Made by a program: the position numbers and the translations under genes
The notes under the pieces: generated by a model
Told to the model about the DNA's origin: nothing
Database searches by the model: none
Seen by the model: the letters and a program-made list of their open reading frames with translations, nothing else
Shown: positions 57,338 to 64,000 of the stretch, one piece after another
Numbering within the stretch: the stretch's first letter is position 1
Layout: the number at the start of each line of letters is the position of its first letter
Source: Parascedosporium putredinis
Lineage: Eukaryota > Ascomycota > Sordariomycetes > Microascales > Microascaceae
NCBI GenBank assembly: GCA_949357655.1
Contig: CASHTG010000002.1
Location: 806,001-870,000, forward strand
Direction of reading: 5' to 3'
DNA length: 64,000 nt

Positions 57338-60300
57338 TCACGAGGCGCGCACCCTCGCTTCCTTGACAATCTCCTCTCCCTTGGCGACGCTGAAACCCAT
57401 GCCCGACTTCTTCTTCTTCCCCGGCTTGCCGTACGTCTCGTCGAAGCGGCGGATCTCGCGCATGGTCTTCATATCATCGCTGATGCTGGCCCCAATCTCC
57501 TTGATGGCGTGCTCAAAGTGCTCCGCCCTCAGCGTTCGGTGCTCCGGGTAAGTGGCTCCCGTTTTATCAGCGAGTTCCGTCTCCTCGCGCACGGCGGCCA
57601 TGGCAGCCGCGACGCAGAGGTTCTTGAGGTCGGAGCCCGAGTAGAGAATGGTTCGACGAGAGAGGCTGTCGAGGTCGACCGAGGGCTCGAGGCGCTCGCC
57701 GCGCAAGAGAATCTTCAAGATCGATAGGCGGTCACCTTGCTGCGGGAGGTCGACGAGGATGCGGCGCGGGAGGCGGCGCAGAACGGCCTCGTCGAGATCA
57801 AAGGGCCGGTTGGTGGCGACCATGATGAAGGCGTTGGTGTCGCTCATGCCGTCCCACTCGCGGAGAAACTGGTTGATGGTCTCGCGATGCGTGCGGCGGT
57901 CGTTGTCGGCGCGGCTAGCGAGGAGCGCATCCGCCTCGTCAATGAAGATGACGAGCGGCTCAAGCTTCTTGGCGAGGGAAAAGAGCGCTTGCACGTTCTT
58001 CTCGCCCTGGCCAACCCACATTTCGTTGATGCTGGCGGCGCTAACCTCGAGCATGCTGGCACCGCTCTCCTTCGCAACGGCCTTGGCAAGGAGAGTCTTT
58101 CCGGTACCGGGAGGGCCGTAAAGAAGACATCCCGGAATCCGATCTCTGGCGAGGACACCATAGGTGAACGCTTCCGGCCGCTTTAGGGAGAGGGAAGTGA
58201 GGAGTCTCAGCGCACTGATGGTTTCGGGAGGCGCGTGCACATCCTCAAAAGTGGTCTTGATTTGATCCTTATCAATAAGACCAGTGAGAAGTTTCTTTTC
58301 GTAGTCATTGGTGATGCCCAATGTTTCGGCAATTCGTCGGGGCTGATCAGAGGATCCAAATGCGTCCGACGAAGGGGTGGATCGCGAGTGGGACGGAGGC
58401 TCCCAGGCTCGAGCCCGAAGCCCCTCGTTGGTGCTCGCAATCGTCATGTCCCGTTGCCATTGAGCTAGGTTGAACGCCTGCCAGACTTCGCTCGGCTTGG
58501 GATTCTGGTGGAGGACGTGGCGCACGCAGTGATAGAGTTCGGTAGGCGGCAGGATAGCGCTGCGTAGGGGTTCGGCAAACATCTCGAGGAGCTTGCGGAA
58601 GACCTTTTCCATGACCTCGCTATGCGAAGTCATGGGTTCATCGTCGCCCACGGCAAAGGTCTTGGCCGACACGACGCCAGCGACGCTAAGATAATGAAGC
58701 ATTGTGTGGTAAAAATGGAGGTGAAGACGCATGCTATGATACGTTGGCGAGGATTTGGGGTCCGCGGCCATCGCAGTCCACATGTGGAATGCGTTATCCA
58801 TGTTGATGGTAAGACAGTCAAGTTGCTCGTAGAGGTCCAGGTTGAACCCTAGGGCATCACGAGAGGCGTTGCAGATGGTCACGCAATCTTCCAGGGCGAT
58901 TTCTCGCAGCGATGTCAGATGCTTTTCAGACAGCTCCATGGAAGAGGAAGTTCCCACGAGGGCAATCTTCTTGCCCCCGAGCCACATGTTGTCCACGATG
59001 TTCCGCAGCCTCCCGATAAGAAGGGCCCCTTCAAGCGTCATACCAAGCTCGACAAAGTCGTCAATTTGGATAATGAGCTTTTGGTTGCGCGGGTCCTTGG
59101 ACTCGGTCTCAGCTGCGCGAATGATGCATTGAAGCGCAACGTTGATCTTGAGATTCTCCCACCGGTCGACAGAAGGGAGAATGTAGTCCTTGGCATTGTC
59201 ACGGATCTTGCCGAGCTCTCTGTCCAGGGGGTCCTTGAAGTCCCCGTCAGATTCGTCCGTCCCGAGGTGGAGGACCGTAGCGTCGCCCTCCGAGTCATCC
59301 TCATCCCTTTTAACAGGCCACTGGATGGGCTCGCCAAGAACGTCGTTGAACTCTGCCACCCTAAACGCCATCATTGACATGGGTCCTTTTGAGTACGCCC
59401 AATCCTGGCCCAAGTAGCCGCCCACGAGCCTCGAAAGTTCAAACGCACCGATCCGTACCAGGTCGGCGCCCGTAGTAGACGCGATGTATTTAGTCAGGAG
59501 ACTAGATATCCGCTTGCCCGAGAAACCCGAGATGTTGATCACGTTCATCGGCCGCTTGATATCGGTGCCGGAGAGGTGCTTCGGCGGACGGGCTTCGAGG
59601 TCGGCATTCACGGCTTGGGAGAGGTCCTTGTAGAACAGGGAAGTTTGTTGGAGCTCTGGCAAGAGAGCCTCGGGATCGGAATAATCATCCACTACGACTT
59701 CGAGATCGTCGGGCAAACCGACTCCGGACCATGGAGTCGGCGCAGAGGCATGGATCTGCTCCAACAACGCAGCAAATTCTGTCGGCTCCGTGGTCTTGAT
59801 CGCCGGGTTGTCCATGAGCCATGCCTGCACCGCCAAAGCAGCAGTCAGCGTGACCAGACTCGACCGCTCCGCGACGCCCTCAAAGTCCTTTTTCGCGGCT
59901 TCCTCCACGTCCTTTTCATTCCACCCCGAATGGCGAAGTACCAAAGCAAAGACGTCGTGGTACTCTCCCTTGGGGAAATGAAGAAGCGCGGGTCCTCTTC
60001 CAGCTTGTGAAACTTCCAGTCCGTCGACCGCCCGCTCGCCTTGACGAGCCGAGTCCACGTATCCACGATATCCTTGAGCGCTACCGAATCAAAAAGCGAA
60101 GGGTGGTCTCGGGATTTGTGATCGTGTATATAGACATTGTCGTCTAGGAATTCTTGCGGTATCCGGAAGTCGGGGAGCTCAGCAGCGGGTCGTTTCTTAG
60201 ACTGTCGCGCCCGTAAAGTCGCGCGGTGGCCCGCTCTTGGCCGTCTCGAAGCTTGGGCTGCAGCCTCTGCATCGTTCACGGAGGCGTCTTCAACATCATT

Positions 60301-60525
60301 CTTGGTGGTTTCTCGCGGCGTCTCGTCGCTGGGCTGTTCTGCCGTGGGGGTTTCGTCGACGGGGCCGGGGTTGGCGGGTCGTCCTCGCGGTGCCGCAAGG
60401 TGGAATGGCCGCGTCGACTGCCGACATATCGGAGGCAGCAAACAGCCCGGCCGTCTAAAAATACGCCCGGCGCCGGCTGCGCGTAACCTCGTGGCATGCA
60501 TTCGGGAGATATTGCATGCAGTCAA
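57338..60525 (-). CDS. Large mitochondrial AAA ATPase, one active and one degenerate module
   Basis: A 1062-residue single-exon protein with an Arg-rich, acid-poor N-terminus typical of a mitochondrial presequence (MTACNISRMHATRLRAAGAG). The C-terminal AAA module is complete: Walker A GPPGTGKTLLAKA, the pore-region MWVGQGEKNVQ, Walker B LVIFIDEADALLA, sensor 1 FIMVATNRPFDLDEAVLRR, and SGSDLKNLCVAAAM. This module is Msp1/ATAD1-like. Upstream, VINISGFSGKRISSLLTKYI and KLIIQIDDFVEL look like an earlier AAA-type core that lost the Walker A GKT and Walker B DE. One base is missing near 59991, joining EEDP to ALLHFPKGEYHDVF. The role is probably in mitochondrial protein quality control; the substrate is unknown. 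Confidence 0.85.
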
Positions 60526-60869
60526 CTACGATTGAGTCAACTCGGCGGAGCAGCTAGCCTTCGAGATTGTCCATCTGTTTGCTTCCCGAACTTTTTTGGG
60601 GGCGAGGATCTGAGGCTATGGGTAAACATCGGGTGAAATTACAGGCTTTATCTTATCTTATCTCAAGCACGCGAATTATCACTGCACTAATACGGAGCAC
60701 TGGGGATAAAGTATTGTCCTTGCTTCTTCATTCTTTCGTTCATAAAAATCCATGGGTAATGTCTTAAAAATGCTAGCAAAGGTCTATCAACTCCGGGAGC
60801 TTAGGATCATGTCAAGCCCCATCATGCATAGTGGTTTCCCAAAAATAAAATAAGAAAAAGCTTCCTCTC
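60526..60869. other. Short intergenic region
   Basis: About 340 bases between the start of the AAA ATPase (-) and the end of Mus7 (-). It holds the promoter of the ATPase. Nothing else is seen. Confidence 0.45.
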
Positions 60870-63800
60870 CTACTTCTTCAAAATACCAGTCCAGGGAGAA
60901 CCGTCGGGCCTCTCGCCCGCTGTTTTCCCCTCCTCCGAAGGAAATATGAGCTCCTGCATCGAATTCCACACTTCTAGTTCGTTATGTAAATTCATCGTTA
61001 CTTCGTATATGTCCCAGGGCTGCTTCACCACGCCCTGTCCTGTCTGGGTCGAGGTGGAACTGGTCGCTCTGCTTGGTGCTTGAATTGTCATACTCGTGTC
61101 TGTGATAATCCAGTTCCTCCGCACATCGGTAGCGATGGATTCCGCAAATGTCAATGCCATGGGGTCTGGGGGAGGTAGTGATTGTGCCACACTTCGCAGC
61201 CCCTGAAAAAGATCGATAGCTTTTGGGGACGCCCCGCGAGCGAGGAGAAGGTCGCCAAGGTAGGATATGCTCCCCTCGAGCCAACCTTGCACCCGCCTAA
61301 AGAGAAATTGAATCTCGCGGAGAAGAGGAGGCAGTGCATCCGTATAAGAGAGAGCCATGAATGATGGCCATAGGGCGTTCGTGATGGCACAGAGCTGGCA
61401 CGCGACGTGTAGCTTCTCTGCAGACAATTGAGGCTCCGGCCCTCGCGAAAGCTCGTGCAAACATCTTAGAATTGATTGGAGCAGCTGGAGTGCATCTGGC
61501 AGCAATTCCGGCGGAAGTTCGCGGCTGGCGGGGAGTCGCGTAAACAACTGTACCAATCCATCACAATAGATGTCAAGAAGGGTATAGGCACCCGCCACTC
61601 GCGTCGACGCTGTGATGATGGCTGGCAGCATCTTGCTCAAGACAAAGCCAAGGACCTCGCCGTTCTTCATGCCTTTGCGCAGCATCTGAGCTTCGCCGCC
61701 GAGCTTATTGTTGATCAAGGCAACCTTGAAATTATTGTAAAGATAGTAAAAGAGCTGTGGCACAACCCTCGTGTCTCCTTCTCCTAATCTGAGGCCGTAC
61801 GAGACAATCCCTGCTACGTGCAGCTGGGGGTCTTGTATCGATGGCGAATACTCCTTGTTCATTTGGTAAAAGAACTCGTCGATAGCGCAGATATCGGTGC
61901 CGTGGGACCGAATAAGCGATATGATATCTCGGACGAAGGCAACATAACCAAGGTGGTCCACAGGATCTAACGAGGCAACTTTTAGGTCAGACTTGATTTG
62001 CTCCATGACAGTCTTTAAGGCGACTGAGAAGTTTGAAGCCAGCGCTTTCTGTTCCGAGGACGAAGCTTGGCGCAGAGAGCGCCTCATCCAGGAAATAGCA
62101 TCTAAATTGGCATAGCCGAGTTAGCATCTTTGTACTTTTGACAAGATTATTCGCCGAATGATAGGTTTACTCACATTCAAAGAGCTCTCGGTTTGAAGTG
62201 TAATCGGGATTGATCGAAAGCCCCACAACATTTCCCGGGACGAAATCCTCTTCGCGCTTCTTCAACTCCTCCGCAAGCTGGTTCTCGTACGCAAGCGCAC
62301 TTCTCGGCTTCACAATGGCAAGCAACCAGATATTGAGCAGGCTCGGTCCCAGACTATCAGGGTCGGAAAGGCCTCTTTTGAGAAGGACGGCCACAAACAA
62401 GGGAAGGTATCGTCGATGGCTGAGGGATAGCTTATGAGCTTCCGTCTGGAAAAGGCTGCATTTGCCCCGGCCAAAGGCTTGAGACACGTCGAGCAGGTTT
62501 GTGAGGGAGAAGGATGACAGCAATTGGGCAGAGACAACAACCGCAAGCTCCGAGCATGTCTCCTTCTCAATGGCAGCGGTAGCGGACTTGGGCTGAATGG
62601 CCAATGAACCCAAAACGCACCTTGCCATTGAGAAGTAGCAACGATAGTTCCCGGTGAAGGGCCGTCATCGCTTGAGAAAAGCTAGCAGTAACGTCTGAGC
62701 CTTCCCTGGGCCCATCAACGAAGAGCTCCGACTTAGCTAGGTAGCCACGCAGAGTCTCCAGCGCCACTCTCAACATGGCCCAGTCTAACGTGACTGGCAT
62801 GAGCGAAAAGTGGTTAAACACCTCCTCTAGTTGCAGTGATCCAAGCGCGAACGTGGCTGCAGTCGAGGTCCGCGCGTATGACATGGTGTCGAGGGAGGCT
62901 TGAAGACAGGCGTACACAATCTCTTTTGCCACAGCTCGGTTCATCTTCACCACGAGCTCAATACGCGCCTGAGTGATTCCTTGACTGTCATCTTTTGAAA
63001 GGGCCAGGTACTGTTCCTGCGCATCTATCTCCGCCGTCTTGAACTGGTCTAAGAGTTGCTGAAAGATGCCGAATTGCCAGCGACGGAAGATTTTAAAAGT
63101 TTCCGCGTCTTCTTCGGTCGCCGCGATATATCTTGCAAGTTGGTTCCAAGCTCGAAGGTTCACGAGACAGGCGTCCTTGTGCGAGTCTCCAGGTTTGATT
63201 AGCGTCTCCAAGATGTGCGCCCCAGGACGAAACTGGCGCGGTGCGGCCCAGAACAGCGTGCAAAGCAAGTCATGGTGGTTTCGCAGAGACGCGAGGTCAT
63301 GAGAATGCAAGGCTTGCTCCTTGAGATACACACGGCTGTGGTTGGGCATGAGCCGGGCGATAAGGTTCCGAATATCGTTTGTGTCGCCACGATCTCCAAG
63401 CCGCTTGATGATGATAGCCACAAACTTGAGAAATATGTGAAAGCATCTATCCTCCGGCTCTATCACTAAGGACGGTTTTCCCCCAACTCCTCCAGGAAGC
63501 GAGGCGACTTGAAAGCTTCTTCGTTTCTCAGATGGGAAAGATCCTGAGATCCGAAAAAGTCGAAGATTGTCCCGATGATGCCGCCGCACTTTAGCCAGCC
63601 CCATTCTTGCGCCAGGAAATGGCACCTACCAAGAAGGGCTCGGCAGTAGTCATTGAAACTCGCAGGCTGGCGATTATTCTGCTTGTACAAATCGAAAACC
63701 CGCTTGATCAAACGCTGGGGCAAGGCCCACCCGTCCATAGAGATCAGCCTCCGGATTCCCGTGACAATTGTGCCATGGCTGTCAAATTCACGCAAGGGAA

Positions 63801-64000
63801 GGAGGAAAACATAGTTTGCCATAGGCTTTCGAAGCTCTCAGCGTCGACTTGCTGGTTGAGTTCATTGGTAAGAAGGACGGAATAGGTGACATCCCAAAAC
63901 CCGGATCGCGGAATATGGGCAAGCTCAAGCACTCGCATCAGGACGACCCAACAGTGCACTACTGCCTCCTTTGGCCGCACCCCTCTCCCGGTATGGCCGA
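60870..64000 (-). CDS. Mus7/MMS22 replication-repair protein, C-terminal part
   Basis: Mus7 (fission yeast) / Mms22 (budding yeast) acts with a cullin ligase at damaged replication forks. The gene enters from the right edge; exon (part) 64000..62175 and exon 62101..60870 give about the last 1020 residues. Landmarks are RVFDLYKQNNRQPASFNDY, GGIIGTIFDFFGSQDLSHLR, SPRFLEEL and RLMPNHSRVYLKE, then long helical repeats to GSPWTGILKK. The intron (GTGAGT..TTTAG) joins ELFE to YAISWMRRSLRQ. Frame breaks are a missing base near 63803 (T/A run) and near 63478 (G run) and an extra base near 62611. The frame is open to the window edge. The 5' part, including the acidic N-terminus expected for the family, is outside the window. 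Confidence 0.85.

Overview
This is a nuclear contig from a filamentous ascomycete (Pezizomycotina, most likely Sordariomycetes). Genes carry short introns with GTAAGT-like donors and CTAG/ACAG acceptors. The gene set (COX11, L26, RRP12, TRAPPC13, ILV6, TAG1, SNU66, CIA1, KGD1, TFB1, Mus7) is that of a euascomycete, including a DNA polymerase iota homologue that budding and fission yeasts lack. I see no transposon, rRNA, tRNA or CRISPR that I can support.

Layout. 0-11 kb: start of an FAD oxidoreductase (-), COX11 (+), ribosomal L26 (+), RRP12 (-), an unrecognised Pro/Ser-rich nuclear-type protein (-). 11.1-15.8 kb: a 4.7 kb stretch with no supportable gene. 15.8-24.3 kb: Pol iota (+), TRAPPC13 (-), ILV6 (-), a KHDC4/BLOM7-type KH protein (+). 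26.5-34.8 kb: TAG1-like vacuolar protein (+), a 58-residue single-pass membrane protein (+), a doubtful Pro-rich coding region (+), SNU66/SART1 (-). 36.6-46.5 kb: an accessory-looking island with a secreted glucoamylase (+), a 1718-residue NLR-like receptor (-) and a divergently transcribed DUF6601-like membrane protein (+). 47-64 kb: CIA1 (+), KGD1 (-), TFB1 (+), a large mitochondrial AAA ATPase (-), and the 3' part of Mus7/MMS22 (-).

The most interesting locus is the NLR-like gene. It joins a SesB-type alpha/beta hydrolase, in which the serine nucleophile position reads as cysteine, to a NACHT NTPase and about 15 tandem 33-residue HEAT-like repeats, several arranged as two-unit blocks. This is the layout of fungal non-self recognition (heterokaryon incompatibility) receptors.

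A second fact affects every entry. The reading frames of 18 genes, many of them essential, are broken by about 53 single-base gains or losses, mostly in C/G or A/T runs. After allowing for these, each complete frameshifted gene has a length divisible by three (RRP12 only if its exon junction also lacks a base) and matches its family from end to end. I read them as sequencing errors, not pseudogenes. The coordinates below span whole genes and the evidence names the shifts.
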